From NCBI GenBank assembly GCA_001414485.1, contig LLEY01000003.1:496001-560000 (forward strand): a stretch of 64,000 nucleotides of DNA, written 5' to 3'. The notes under the pieces are model-generated. The model did not search any database. It was not told where the DNA came from and saw only the letters and a program-made list of their open reading frames with translations. The stretch comes from Calycina herbarum. Taxonomy: Eukaryota; Ascomycota; Leotiomycetes; Helotiales; Pezizellaceae. Of the stretch, positions 20,904 to 32,118 are shown piece after piece. Position numbers and translations under genes: made by a program. Position 1 is the stretch's first letter; every line of letters begins with the position of its first letter.

Positions 20904-21794
20904 CTAGTTTTGTGGCTTTGCTGGTGCGTTCTGATTGCCATTGGTTCCTGGTGGAGGAGCTGGCTGTGTTGGGGCTGGTGGGGGTGGTGCTGCTGCATCT
21001 CTAGGAGCGTTGGCTCCGTTCTGAGCCCCGTTGTTTTGACCGTTACCATTGTTGGTTGGAGGGGGGGCTTGTTGAGTTGGAGCAGGTGGTGGGGGAGCGG
21101 CAGCATCTCTAGGAGCGTTGGCTCCGTTCTGAGCCCCGTTGTTTTGACCGTTACCGTTGTTGGTTGGAGGAGGGGCTTGTTGAGTTGGAGCAGGTGGTGG
21201 GGGAGCTGCTGCCTCACGTGGAGCCTTTGGTGTGTTCGGGTTATTTGCTGGAGGAGGAGGAGGGGTTTGAGCAGGTGGTGGGGGATCAGCACGAGGACCT
21301 TTAGCGGGTCTGTTTCCACCATTTCGATTACCACCGTTGGGTGGAGGTGGTGGTGCTTGACGAGGGGTCTTAGGAGTATTTTGATTGTTTGCTGGTGGAG
21401 GAGGAGGAGGAGTCTGGGCAGGTGGTGGGGGAGCTGCTGCCTCACGGGGACCTTTAGCAGGTCTGTTGCCTCCATTTCGGTTTCCGCCATTGGGAGGTGG
21501 TGGAGGTGCTTGGCGGGGAGCGTTGGCTCCATTTTGAGTACCAGTGTTTTGAGTGCCGGCATTCTGGTTTCCTGCGTTTTGGGTGCCCGTATTTTGGTTA
21601 CCCGTGTTCTGATTTCCAGTGTTTTGGTTTCCGTTGGTTGGAGCTGGTTGGTTGGTAGGAGCTGGTGGTGGTGGAGGAGCCCTGAGAGCGATCTCGGCAG
21701 CTTCTACATTGTTGGTATCGATGGGAGCACCATTTGCAGCGAGAGTGCTGACGAAGAGAAGGATGAGGGAAGCGGTTCTGGTGGTGAGTTGCAT
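20904..21794 (-). CDS. Secreted Pro/Asn/Gly-rich repeat protein with x-Pro-Arg-bounded units
   Basis: The frame gives 296 residues from the ATG at 21792-21794, which starts a signal peptide (MQLTTRTASLILLFVSTLAANGA). A longer upstream frame would bury that peptide, so it is rejected. The rest divides into eight low-complexity units, each beginning with an Ala/Pro-rich block. After the leader, which ends in ALR, seven boundaries read APR, GPR or TPR. Two 36-residue units are exact tandem copies (DAAAPPPP/EAAAPPPP...NGANAPR). Two 23-residue units (QAPPPPPNGGNRNGGNRPAKGPR) are also repeated. An (N/T)QN(T/A)G block near residues 55-90 is a third repeat type. There is no catalytic domain. Possible roles are a cell-wall protein or a precursor processed at Pro-Arg by a kexin-like protease. 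The function is unknown. A TATATAA element (minus strand, about 22032-22038) lies about 240 nt upstream. Confidence 0.75.
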   Translation of the reverse strand: MQLTTRTASLILLFVSTLAANGAPIDTNNVEAAEIALRAPPPPPAPTNQPAPTNGNQNTGNQNTGNQNTGTQNAGNQNAGTQNTGTQNGANAPRQAPPPPPNGGNRNGGNRPAKGPREAAAPPPPAQTPPPPPPANNQNTPKTPRQAPPPPPNGGNRNGGNRPAKGPRADPPPPAQTPPPPPANNPNTPKAPREAAAPPPPAPTQQAPPPTNNGNGQNNGAQNGANAPRDAAAPPPPAPTQQAPPPTNNGNGQNNGAQNGANAPRDAAAPPPPAPTQPAPPPGTNGNQNAPAKPQN

Positions 21795-23873
21795 GTTGGC
21801 GGTATTGATAAGTTTATTTGGTTTGGTTGAGGTGTGGTAAAGAAACAATTATCTCGAAGCGAGATATTGAAGTTAGGAATAAGGTATTGGTTGGCAAGTT
21901 GTTGAGAATAAGCTATCGAGTTTAAGACAGGCCGGCTGTGGAGAATGTAAAGAGATGAGGAATGAGATGCGATGGAATGAGATGAGGATTATGATTTGAA
22001 TGATGAGATTAGAAAGGAGATTCTACTCTGGTTATATACATGAGCTTCGCTTGAACTCGGGAGATCGGAGCACAAATTCCACTATTCGATCCTCCAAGAA
22101 TGAAAAAATGGAAGTTCTGGCCGTATCCCAAAGAAAAGCCAGCGATCATGGCAACGAGTATCCACCATTTTCGAACATTGTTCACCAAGTATCAACAGCC
22201 TCATACAAAAGGCGTCCACATCACTTGACACACGTGCGGAAGACTTACGTACCATAGAAACAAAGCCCTCATGGATGCCAGTGCTTTCGTTGCCAAGCCA
22301 CTGGCCGATCATTAATATTCATAGGGCTGTCCCATTTGGGAAAAGTGGACATTGCTGGTGCTTGAATCGGTGCTAGCGATTAAGGTTTTAGCTGGTATTC
22401 CTAAACATACCACGCGACTCCAGGCAGCTCCACTCATCTGAACGTGCTCCAAAGCTCTTTCGTCGATCATGATGGAGTTGAACAACAAGCATGAAGCAAG
22501 TTTAGAATAGTCACTAAAAATATGTAATCTTCGCGAAGCTTAACCACAGATATCTAAAATTCAAGGGTGGACGATGATACAAAATGCAGCAATGCAAGTG
22601 CAAAATGTCACAATCGAGAACCGTACCAGCTTACACTCAAGCTCCATGCTTGCAACTAGGCTCACAATAGAACTGCCATTCTATCAAAACTTTCATAATC
22701 AAACACATCTGAGCGTAAACATGGCATAAGGATAACTCACAGTCTCCAGTACCGAAGGCCTATTGTAGTTCACTGAGTTACGTACACGAAAAAAGACGTC
22801 CCTACAGGGTTCTGAAGATACAGGCGTTATGCCTGTGGGCCATCACTCAATTGCATCTGCCGCTTTCCGAAAACAGACAGGACACAAAGCTTGGTATCCC
22901 CATTACGCATTTCTCGTAGATCCTCTCACATCTCAACTTTCTCCAACAATAAAAAAGTGGGTATTCCAGCTCACTTCAAGCGCAAGAATTGGGGAAGGGA
23001 AAAAGTGGGTGGCCGAAGCGAGGGGTCAAGCTCGAGCACATCATCCGGAGCATCAGAGAGTTTCATCCGAATGTGGAAGACTTCTAGAAATCCAAACTGC
23101 CGAACTTCGCATCAACGTGGACGTAGAATTCCTTTTTAGACAACAAGAGAAGGAAAATGAAACTGGTTAGACCCGTCATCCGATTCTAAAAACCTACATG
23201 TTATAAATTAAGCGGGGCATGTCTAGATGTGGACGCAGAATTCCCATTTTGGAATCACATCATCGCAAGGACAATGAAACTAAAATCTAAAGATAGAAGT
23301 CAAGAAGTCTCTCCTTCGTGGGATCGCAAAGACTATTTTGCAGTACTCAGAGAACTAGAACTCATGATTTTGGAGGACTCATCTTCCAAAGTAACAAAGT
23401 AATATCAAAGAACTCTCTCCGCCGACGATCTAAACCAAGCTCTTTCGTAGTTAACAACGTAACCCAAATATAGGTACGTACCCATTATTTGATCGACTCC
23501 CGATTAAGGAAAGTATGAGACACCATGACGACGTAACACTGCCTTCGACTGCGTAAGGCTGTGTGTTTCGCATTGGTTTGGAGTTCTCGCGGCCTCAACA
23601 CCAACATCAAAAAAAGCTCACGAGGAATAATACGCAAAAAGGATACGTAAGAAAGGCAGGAAACATTTCATAAAACATTCAAGTTGCCGTCCACGCCGCA
23701 GTGCCACGTATCCCGTGAGGCAGGCAGCAAGGTATCAATTCCAGCTCAATGATGATATCGACTCAAATCCGAAATAAGTGTCTTTGTTCGTCTTAGATTC
23801 TTCTTTTGGCTCGTTATACACTAGTTTACAAGTTGTACATCAAAATATTCTTACACCATCTCAGATGGACTTC
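21795..23873. other. Intergenic
   Basis: Promoter of the repeat protein, then about 1.6 kb without supported genes. A short diverged direct repeat is visible: 'tggacgtagaattcc...aaaatgaaactgg' near 23120-23165 and 'tggacgcagaattcc...acaatgaaacta' near 23231-23284. The frame at 22829-23170 overlaps it and has no recognisable product. Confidence 0.4.
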
Positions 23874-25676
23874 TCACCTAGTTCTCGGAGCAGGATTGAC
23901 CAAATTGACGACATTTCTCAAACTCCCAAATGGCAAGACATCACTGATTCGACCGGCCCCAGCAAAGAGCATCACCAGTCGATCGACACCACAGCCCCAG
24001 CCGCCCGTGGGAGGTAATCCGTACTCCAAAGCACCAATGTAGCTCTCATCAACGGTAGCTACATTCTCATCACTTCGGAATGCCGCCTGCTGAACAAACT
24101 TTTCTCGTTGCTCAAGTGGAGAATTCTCCTCCTCGTACATGTTTGCGATCTCTTTCTTCTGTATATAAAACTCGGCTCGAGCAGAAACCAATTGTTTAGT
24201 AGAAGGGTCGATGTATGACTTTGCTAGTGGTGCCATACAAGCAGGGTGGTTTGTAACAAAGGTAGGCTCATCACACAGAGGTTCGATATATGCAGCGGCC
24301 AACCTGTCAAGGAGACGAGGGAGGTCTGGTGCTGATGGAATTGATACCGAGTGTTTCTTAAGAATAGCCATGAGCTCCTCAGTGGCAGTCTCAGAAAGGA
24401 GATCTGGCAGTTTCACTCCCAGGTGCTTCTCGATTGTAGGGACGAACTCAAGGCGCTGGAAGGGTGATCTAAGAAGACATTCGGAAATTTTCGGGATTGC
24501 CTCGAATTGTTTCTTAGGTGATGCGTGCAGCTCATTGACAAGATGTCCAATACCAACCACCATGTCCTCGGTCATTTTGATCAAATCGTCTAGGTTTGCA
24601 AAAGACTTGTAAAATTCGCATGTGGTGTATTCGGGATTATGAGTTGCATCCAGACCTTCATTTCGGAAGACTGGCCCAATCTCAAAAACGCTCCCCATTC
24701 CTCCAACAACTAGACGTTTCAGCCATATTTCTGGAGCAATTCGTAGAGCCAACTGCTTTTCGGGAAATTCCGTCGCATTCGTTGTGAATGGCTTTGCAAT
24801 GGCACCACCGGCATCACCTGCAACTATAGGTGTCTGCACTTCCAAAAAATCATCCTTCAATAAGAATGTTCTTATGTATTGAATGACATGGGAACGAAGT
24901 CTGAAGGTTTGTAACACTTTTGGGTTGACAAGCATGTCTACATGACGGTTTCGCACTCGTGATTCAGAATCCGTAAGCTCCTTGGGATGGATGCTTAGTG
25001 ACGGTGACAGAATGGTTGGCACAGCTGTCCCAAACACTGATAGCTGTCCCGATTTCGTACGATGTGGGTGGCCAGATAAGGCTGTCATAATGTTAGAAAA
25101 AGAGATTTATAGCATAGACAGGCTACTCACCGATGATATCACCTCGCCGGACAACAGAAAACACTCTGTTGAAGTCCTTCAGGGGTATTGAGGAGCCAGA
25201 ATGAATTGCTTTACCCTCAAAGACACCTTGTATGGAATGGCCATCTGCTTCAACATCCAAGAAGAACAACTGACCACCAGCTTTGCGGACGGAGACTACC
25301 CGGCCTGGAATATCGTGAGTACGTGTGACCACAGGACCAGGACCATATATCATTCCATACCCCGTACGACGACATTTTCTTGATCTCGCTTTTCCCCGGG
25401 TGTTAGGTCGGTGTAGCGCTGCAGATATTTTGCGGCAGAGATTGCATTGCTATCACTCTGGATTCGTGGCCATTTCAAGGCTTCCGCACCCTCCAATTTG
25501 CTGCACCGCTCGGCGTTTGCAGATGTAGAATGGCAGCGGTTGAGGTATCGAGGGTCTGATCCTACGATTGCCGCGATAAGAAGAGAGTTGTTTGGCGTGG
25601 AGTGAGGGTTTCTCACGGAGGAAAGACTCCTAGAAATACATGGCCTCAAAGAGCGGAGGGAAGAGGCGCCGCGCAT
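23874..25676 (-). CDS. MSK1: Mitochondrial lysyl-tRNA synthetase (class II)
   Basis: Three exons on the minus strand, 25361-25676, 25131-25304 and 23874-25081, give 565 residues. Introns are 56 nt (GTATGG...CCAG) and 49 nt (GTGAGT...ACAG). The N-terminus (MRGASSLRSLRPCISRSLSSVRN) is basic, Ser/Arg-rich and lacks acids, as in a mitochondrial presequence. A longer start at 25760 is possible but less typical. The OB-fold anticodon-binding part follows (VVVRGRVVSVRKAGGQLFFLDVE). The class II core comes next: motif 2 (GSVFEIGPVFRNEGLDATHNPEYTTCEFY region) and motif 3 (PPTGGWGCGVDRLVMLFAG). The enzyme charges mitochondrial tRNA-Lys. The gene diverges from TIM10 across about 465 nt. Confidence 0.95.
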
Positions 25677-26141
25677 TCTGTAATTGATCTCCAAATTAGC
25701 CAACAGTCCGCGCTCCAGATGCGCACAATTGGAAGGTTCATTAGGGGAATTATCAGACAACGGATCGATGTGAGATCAACCACCCGGAGGTGTCAGTCGC
25801 AACGGTTCTAATGTTAAATTGAAATCATCATAATATCCCGGGAAGAATTATAAAATAATTGTTGAATACTTACAGTGCGATTTGCGGCCTTCATTCGTGG
25901 TTTGATTTTAATCCGAGAAAGAAGAAATGGGGGAAGATGTTTTGAAGGCAAAGACCGAGAAGAAATAATCGGGCACAGACTATGCAAAAATGCGCTAGTG
26001 ACGCTGGAGCTCAAGAAATCGAGTCGAGCTCCCTATTCAAGAATCAACAACTCTTTGATATCAACACTTCACGATCTACGAATCTCAATCAAATCATCTC
26101 CTCAATTCCCTCCTGTCAATAACCCCCACAAAATCGCAATC

Positions 26142-26494
26142 ATGTCATCAATGTTTGGATTCGGACGACCTCAGCCATCGTCTGCTGAGAAGATCGCAGC
26201 AGCAGAGCAAGAAATGGACCTCGTCACAGACATGTTCAACAAGTTAGAGATATTCCCCTACAATTGAATATTTTCATTTCTAACAGTATCTACAGACTCC
26301 AACAAGCCTGTATGAAGAAATGCGTACCAAGAGACTACCGCGAGGGCGAACTCCACAAAGGGGAAGGTGTCTGCATCGACCGATGCGCCTCCAAATTCTT
26401 CGACGTCCAGATGAAGATCTCAGAGTTATTACAAGCCGAAGCACAGGCAAAGGGAGGAGCTACTGGTGGCGGCTTCGGTCTTGGTGGATTGTAG
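26142..26494 (+). CDS. TIM10: Mitochondrial intermembrane-space chaperone Tim10
   Basis: Two exons, 26142-26242 and 26296-26494, with a 53-nt intron (GTTAGA donor, CTAAC branch, CAG acceptor), give 99 residues. The twin CX3C motif is present: Cys39/Cys43 (ACMKKC) and Cys60/Cys64 (VCIDRC), separated by 16 residues. An amphipathic first helix ([22 protein letters not shown]) and a Gly-rich tail ([13 protein letters not shown]) fit fungal Tim10. Small Tim proteins form hexamers with Tim9 that carry hydrophobic precursors across the intermembrane space. Tim10 is preferred over Tim9 on the [21 protein letters not shown] segment. Confidence 0.95.
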
Positions 26495-27110
26495 ATTGGC
26501 GGAGATGTGGTTTCGACTGGGAAAACTTCTCGACTTGTATTATTGCTGGATGAGGACTAAAACGGGGTATTGCAGCCTTTGGCTCGGAGGTCATAAAGCT
26601 GGGGTATCATATGTCACAACATGTTTTAGAGGTTTGGTAATGAGCGTGCATACCATGGCAGCTGTATATTAGGCGATGACGGGAAGAACGCATGGCGTTC
26701 AAAATCCACTCTGAAATGATGCGAGCATTCGGTATTGTTGTGCACATCTGTTATACTGTGGTGTTGGCAGATTCGTTCTTACTATGTCATCCACTAGTGT
26801 GGATGGGGGTGCCTCGAATCTATATTTCCTCCTCACCTTACTCTTCAAGGCTGAGGTAGTATTTTGGACCTTTAAACAATGATCCCGTTTCCCTTATTGA
26901 CATGGGTGGCCGAAGTTGCAAGGCCCTCCAGTTATATAGGGAACTACCTTCCCAGCCCAGGTATACTTTCAAGTCATCCATTTTCCAAAACGACAATAAA
27001 AATACGACCTTTCACCCGTCGCCTCCCACAACGGTTGGTAACTTCTGTTGTCCGGTCACACTCTTACTGTTCATTCATTCGATCATCGCAATTCAAGATC
27101 CAATACTCAG
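26495..27110. other. Intergenic
   Basis: 3' flank of TIM10 and the leader of copy B. No gene is supported; overlapping frames at 26879-27379 are shadows of copy B. Confidence 0.35.
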
Positions 27111-27690
27111 ATGTCACAGCCCGACATCCTCACACTTTTCTTATCAAGTCCTCAAACAAAAGGTTCCTTTCGACAATCACTGGACAGGAACCGCAAACCC
27201 AACAACCAGAAGTACGCGAAGGAGATCCAAAAGAGCGCGCCTCTTGGGGACTCTTGGGCAAAAGAGATAGGTGGCCACACAGGTCTAGATTGCACAGTTG
27301 GAACCATAGCATATCGTTGCTGCTATCCAAATTCCAACTACAGCGAAGGTCCATGGGCAAAGTTCAAAATTGCCTTTGAGGAATTGGCTCTCATGCAGTG
27401 GAAGCGTGAAGCTACAGAGTATCCGGAGACGGGTCCTGATGTGGAGAGACGGTTTTGGAAGCATTATTGAATCGAGGACGAAAAAGGACTAGATGGACTC
27501 ACGCCGGATGATCTCGGCGATCTGAGAATGTGAGCATATGCGCAAAGCTAATTTTTGCGACTTTTTTAGACGGTACAAAAACGATATGGAAGATATGAAG
27601 GAAGCTAACGGCCTTCGGGCAAACATTTTCTTTTTGTCGATGATTGCTTCGGTTCTGGATGGCCCTTCAAGGGGCGAAGTTCCATTTGTC
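27111..27690 (+). pseudogene. Truncated, nonsense-carrying family member (copy B)
   Basis: From the ATG at 27111 (MSQPDILTLFLSSPQTKG) the frame runs through VGTIAYRCCYPNSN and GPWAKFKIAFEELALMQWKRE to a TGA just after RRFWKHY (27470). The same frame continues past it as IEDEKGLDGLTPDDLGDLR, clearly homologous to WEEDEGLEPLSIDELRE in copy A. A 41-nt candidate intron (27532-27572: GTGAGC...TTTAG) sits at the same place and phase as copy A's intron. After it come RYKNDMEDM and ANIFFLSMIASVLDGPSRGE with VPF. Similarity to copy A stops abruptly at VPF (about 27690), where an opposing, truncated enoyl-CoA hydratase frame begins. The gene thus has a premature stop and has lost its 3' third. The family function is unknown to me. 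Confidence 0.6.
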
Positions 27691-28047
27691 TCCTCCATCT
27701 TTATTTTCTTTTGTATATCCATCTCCTTCCTTCCCTAAGCCTGAGCCTAAAGAACGACCAGCCTGGCCGCCCCCAAAACCGACGTCCAGATCGGCGCCTA
27801 CACAGAAACTATGACCATGTCCGGTAACGACTATACACTTCACCCTCTCATCCCGCCCTAAGATACCAAAAGCGGTTATCAGGGAATTCATCATAGTGTC
27901 CGTAAATGCATTTTTATATTCTGGTCGGTGGAGAGTGAGCAGGATAATGGGTGTCGGCTCCTTAGCTTCACGTGGAACATGCTCGAGTTTGATTTGCGGG
28001 AGGGAGAGGGTGGTGTATGATTTCAGGATTGGGTGCGTTGAGGTCAT
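27691..28047 (-). pseudogene. Truncated enoyl-CoA hydratase/isomerase gene
   Basis: The minus-strand frame starts at the ATG at 28045-28047 (MTSTHPILKSYTTLSLPQIK). It reads the crotonase N-terminal core: ILLTLHRPEYKNAFTDTMM, ERVKCIVVTGHGHSFCVGAD, which is the first half of the CoA-binding and oxyanion-hole region. It then gives a Gly-rich loop ending KENKDGG. The family needs a further 150 or so residues (QGSAVG-type loop, catalytic region, C-terminal helix), and none follow. From about 27690 leftwards the DNA belongs to copy B on the other strand, and the hydratase frame ends within 7 codons. The product would be about 120 residues and inactive. Intact relatives act in fatty-acid beta-oxidation. 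Promoter and start appear normal, so the breakage looks recent. Confidence 0.65.
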
Positions 28048-28813
28048 GGTTTCATTTCTGAAGGGGTGAGGGCGTGAGAGGTGGAGGGGACTTGTGGACG
28101 AGAGAATGAGGGGAAGTAGTCTTGTAAGAAAGTGAGTGAGTTCGGAATGAGATACATATAAGAGAGAGAGAAACACTTCCTAGGTGAGCGAAGGAAACGA
28201 ACAATGTGCCGTCTAGGCAGTAGTGAGTGGGGGGTATCATGATTTTTGATATTCTCATCCGCCATCAGCTGTAAGTGAATTTCGCCTCGGCTTCTCCTGC
28301 CGACTCCGCTTCCCCACAAGGTTCCCCAGATTTCAACTTCGCAATACAAGTAGCAAATGCTAATTGACTTTCTTGGGGTCTTCGGATTTTGAATAGACCA
28401 CACCAAATAGAAAAAAAAGCCGGAAGGAAATTCACAAGAATCTTCAGTTCACACTCGAAATCAATTAATAAAGAAATGGTGTTTTTATTGCAAAGTAATT
28501 AGGTCAAAAAAAAGTCGCTCAATTCGTAAAAGAGATCATATCTGGATTCTCAGGCCCCCCTCCTATCCAAATGCGGATAGTCGTGAGGAGGCACCTCCAA
28601 TAAAAAACTCCATCGAACAATCAGTCTCCCAACGCCCCGGGTATGAAAACCTGCCAGCCTTGATATGCCACACTGGCCAAGACATATGATTTGAGAAAAA
28701 GGGAAAAAAGAAAAGAAAAAAGTAGCCGTATTGACCACTAGAATATATCACAATGCTACAGCTTTGTCCCATTCAAATACACCCTTATCCCGTATCCCAA
28801 CGCATAAACACAC
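28048..28813. other. Intergenic
   Basis: Promoter side of the broken hydratase gene and 3' flank of the UPF0658 gene. No coding region is supported. Confidence 0.4.
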
Positions 28814-30009
28814 TTAATCGATTGTCATTCTGCTCGAAGCCGGTGCGTGCCCGGGCTTTAGATCCGGCAATTCGGTCATGGTTCCTGCCCCCAATTTCTC
28901 GGTATCCTCATCACTGATCTTGCGACTCATAACATGCTGTTTCAAGCCTTTGTTGAAGTTCATCATACAGGCGATGGCGTTGATTATTGTAAGGATGATT
29001 AGGATGATTGTGATACAAGCGAAACTTGTGAGGTTCTTTCGGACTGGCTTGTAGAATTCTTCGTGATCCTTTTGATACATCCGGGCGAGCTTGAAGATGA
29101 AATATGCCATTCCACAGAAGAAGATAATTACGGAGGATATCGTGCCGAATTTATTTTCGCGTCGGGTCCAGAAGGCAGACATGAATAGAATGAGGATGGT
29201 GATGGGAATGGCAGCAATCGTAAGACCAAGCTCAGCATCGGTTTTCCCGGTCACAATGACGAGGAATTGTACGGTAAAGCCGAGGAAGAAGAAGAAATCA
29301 AACTTGAGGAGGGTGATGTAAATCTGTAATTCGTTAGTATTTGGTTTTTGGGTTTATCGTTGAAATACATACCTGGAAAGTCAAGAACCTTCGTTTCATT
29401 CGGAGGTCTGCGCTGATATGCTTGTAAATAGTCCATGCAAACTCGTCATAAAGTTTCCAGGCAATGAATGACAAGGCGACTGTGAAAAACGCAATAATGC
29501 AGGGAACGGCCAAAAGATATGGTTTTACGTCTGTCCACAACTGATCATTAGAAGTGATATAGCCGAGAGTCTTCAGTGTGCCAATCGCGCGGTCCACCTG
29601 GTCGAATTGGATGGCGGCGTATATTAACATTCCAACATTGTACAAGCATAGTCCAATGACTTGAATGGTATTTTTCATTCGCAACGAGTCGTACACCAAC
29701 ACGAGTTGATAAAGGAAACCGAAGATGAAAAGCGTGAGGTAGGTAGGTATCGTTCGCCCTTGAGGGATAGTTTTTTTGTCGTCGACTAGACTGATTTGGA
29801 ATTTTGTGAAGATGTATCTGAATTCCACGTTAGCAGGCGCTTGATCGGATGCCCAGGAGGTATCACGTACACCTCAATTGCCAACACGATGATGGTTTGA
29901 ATCGCCGTGGTGAGCAAAAAGGCCCAAGTCCATGTTGTATTTGGTCTATCCATTCGTTAGAATTTGCATCCTTATCGATGAATCCCCTCTCCAGTGCTTA
30001 CTTGTACAT
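28814..30009 (-). CDS. UPF0658 Golgi apparatus membrane protein
   Basis: Four coding exons on the minus strand, 30002-30009, 29871-29945, 29373-29817 and 28814-29323, give 345 residues with matching phases. The first coding exon is only 8 nt (ATGTACAA). The product starts MYKPNTTWTWAFLLTTAIQT and runs through several hydrophobic helices: IPTYLTLFIFGFLYQLVLV, LLAVPCIIAFFTVALSFIAW, FDFFFFLGFTVQFLVIVTG, LTIAAIPITILILFMSAFW, ITIILIILTIINAIACMM. It ends in a soluble tail (TELPDLKPGHAPASSRMTID). This pattern is that of the fungal UPF0658 family, located to the Golgi in fission yeast. The molecular function is unknown. The start is chosen because no other ATG exists on this strand for about 450 nt upstream. 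Confidence 0.85.
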
Positions 30010-32118
30010 CTTTCTTCGTCTCGGGGATGTGAGTGGTGGATCGATTCCTTCTCTGCTGAAGTATCCTCCTACTGTACCATCTGGCAACAAACTACTGCGG
30101 GACTCCAGCCGGTAAGCCACAGTTGCGATGATTTGCTCGCGAAGGAGCTACCGCGTGCCTCGAGGCGGTTGGGAAGGGAACAGTGGTCGAGGTGTTGGCG
30201 ACTCGGGCAGTTGTTGGTCTTGGTGGAAGATTGGATACAATTGATCGATTGATCGGATGAGGGCAGAAGTCAAATTAACGAGAATGACTAGGAATGGGCA
30301 GTTGGCAGTCTGGTGTTGTTGATGGCCGACTGGATTGTCTTTGTGTTGCGAAAGGAGTGCAACGAGGGTGAAACACCAATTGTCTGCGTGGCGGGCTTGT
30401 CCGGATCAGGGGGCCGTAGGATTTGCAGGTTGGAAGAGGGAGGGAGGATTTTGATAGGGAAGAAGGAAAAGAACAAAGAGGTCGTGAAGAAGGCGAAGGG
30501 ATACTAGGAAAAACGAAGGTCGAAGGAGGAGTCTAGTGAAGGTTGGGAGGAAAGAGAGAAGAGGTTGTTGAAGGTTGTTGGGTGGTGGTCGTGGTGTTGA
30601 TGGAACTGAGGGGGACCGTGAAGCACTGCACCTCACAGGCAGTTGGGGAAGAATCCGTTCGGGTGTCTTGCCCCAGTTGGTCTGACAGTTAGCGTGCAGA
30701 GGACTCTTCTGGGCCAAGTTGGCGGTGGACAAGTGGGGAACCAGGCGTAAGGCGTCGCTGAAAATAGGGAGGCCTGTGACGATCCAACACTGCAGCCAGG
30801 AAGACACAGAAATCGGTTTTCCTCTCGAATTCCCTGATCTTGTTGGGTAGAAAACAATGCACCGCTTGTTTTCAATTTGACAATCTTTTTTTGATGAGAA
30901 GATTGAAATGGAAGGAAGATACGGCAGCGAGCCCAGCAATCCTATTTACGAGCGAGCAAACCAAGTCTTTGTGAGTGGGCTGGGCGAGGCGCAGTTCTGG
31001 GGGCTCCCAGGAATTCCGACCTGAGGCTGAGGCTGAGTTTATTCACCAAACCGGAAACTTTTCACTGCTTCTTCAACACAAAAGAAAATAGTAGGAAATC
31101 TGGTGGGTGGAGTTCGAGCGTCACAACTGCGCATGCTATGGCATAAACATGGTCGGACGTGCAGAGACGCTGGTTCAAGGGATGGTGTTTGAGGTTGATG
31201 TTTATATGGCCATCAGACTTTTCTTGGAAACAGTTCATCACTTCGTATCGTACCGACAAATCTCCCGCTAGCAAACCATCGTCAGCATCGGCTTTGTCGG
31301 TTATGTGTTGGGTCAGTCTGCCAGACTTCACACAGAGGGAACTCACCTAGACCTACCCAAGGTGAACATTTCTCTGTGGATACTTCATATGATTCTCAAC
31401 CTATGAGTTTCATAAACATGTGCTAGTCACATCATTTATTGATTGCACTCTAGCCTACGCCACATGTAAGTGTAAGTCTACTTTCATAAAATGTGGCGCA
31501 CCTTTTCTTTATTGGATGGATACTCACAGAGACCTCAGCTGGGCGAAGCGCATGCCAAGTCCCCCAAGTCAAACACATATCCAGATAATTGGGTTTTGCA
31601 CTTGGGAAAGGGCACTGTTAGAGGCAGATTTTGGCTCATGTTGTACGTGTGATGTAAGTCTCAGCTATCGTTAGCTTCATTGTCTAGGACTTGAGTTATC
31701 GGTCCTGACTTGTAGGACTTGAACCAATTTCAATGCCAACAGAGCCTTGCGATGGAGAAGAAAAGCAGCTGCAAATTGCTCCTAATTCCAAACAACTTAA
31801 ATTGTACTAGCGCAAGGAGAGCTTTTGGTTATTCGCCTGGTGACTTGAGTGAGACGGATACCCGACTGCTCTAGTAAACAAATCACACCACACATTACAT
31901 CAACCTCTGCAAAATCCCGTCGCAGTGAAACGAGTTGGTCACAATTTTGTTTAGATTCTTCTACCTAACCCTACACCCCTCAACGACATACAGAGTGACT
32001 TGGAATGAGAGTTCGTCATTTTCATCATATCGAGCCAACTTTTGCCCAATCTATCAACTCCAAAAGAATGCTGAGTTTCGTCACCATCGGCCTCATGATG
32101 CAATAAGTCGTAAGAAAT
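30010..32118. other. Intergenic
   Basis: About 2.1 kb. 30010-30950 is a purine-rich leader/promoter of the UPF0658 gene, whose minus strand has no ATG over about 450 nt. 31000-32100 shows no supported coding region and no tRNA that I can fold. Confidence 0.4.

Noticed and set aside
20805..21830. Plus-strand frame of 341 residues rich in Trp, Ser, Gly and Val
   Set aside because: It is the antisense of the Pro/Asn-rich repeat protein gene; poly-Pro codons read in reverse give Trp/Gly/Arg-rich strings. The minus strand has a signal peptide and regular units.
25677..25760. Longer start for the mitochondrial lysyl-tRNA synthetase (28 more residues)
   Set aside because: The extension contains acidic residues (MSDNSPNEPSN...HLE) unlike a presequence, whereas the internal Met opens a typical basic Ser/Arg-rich one.
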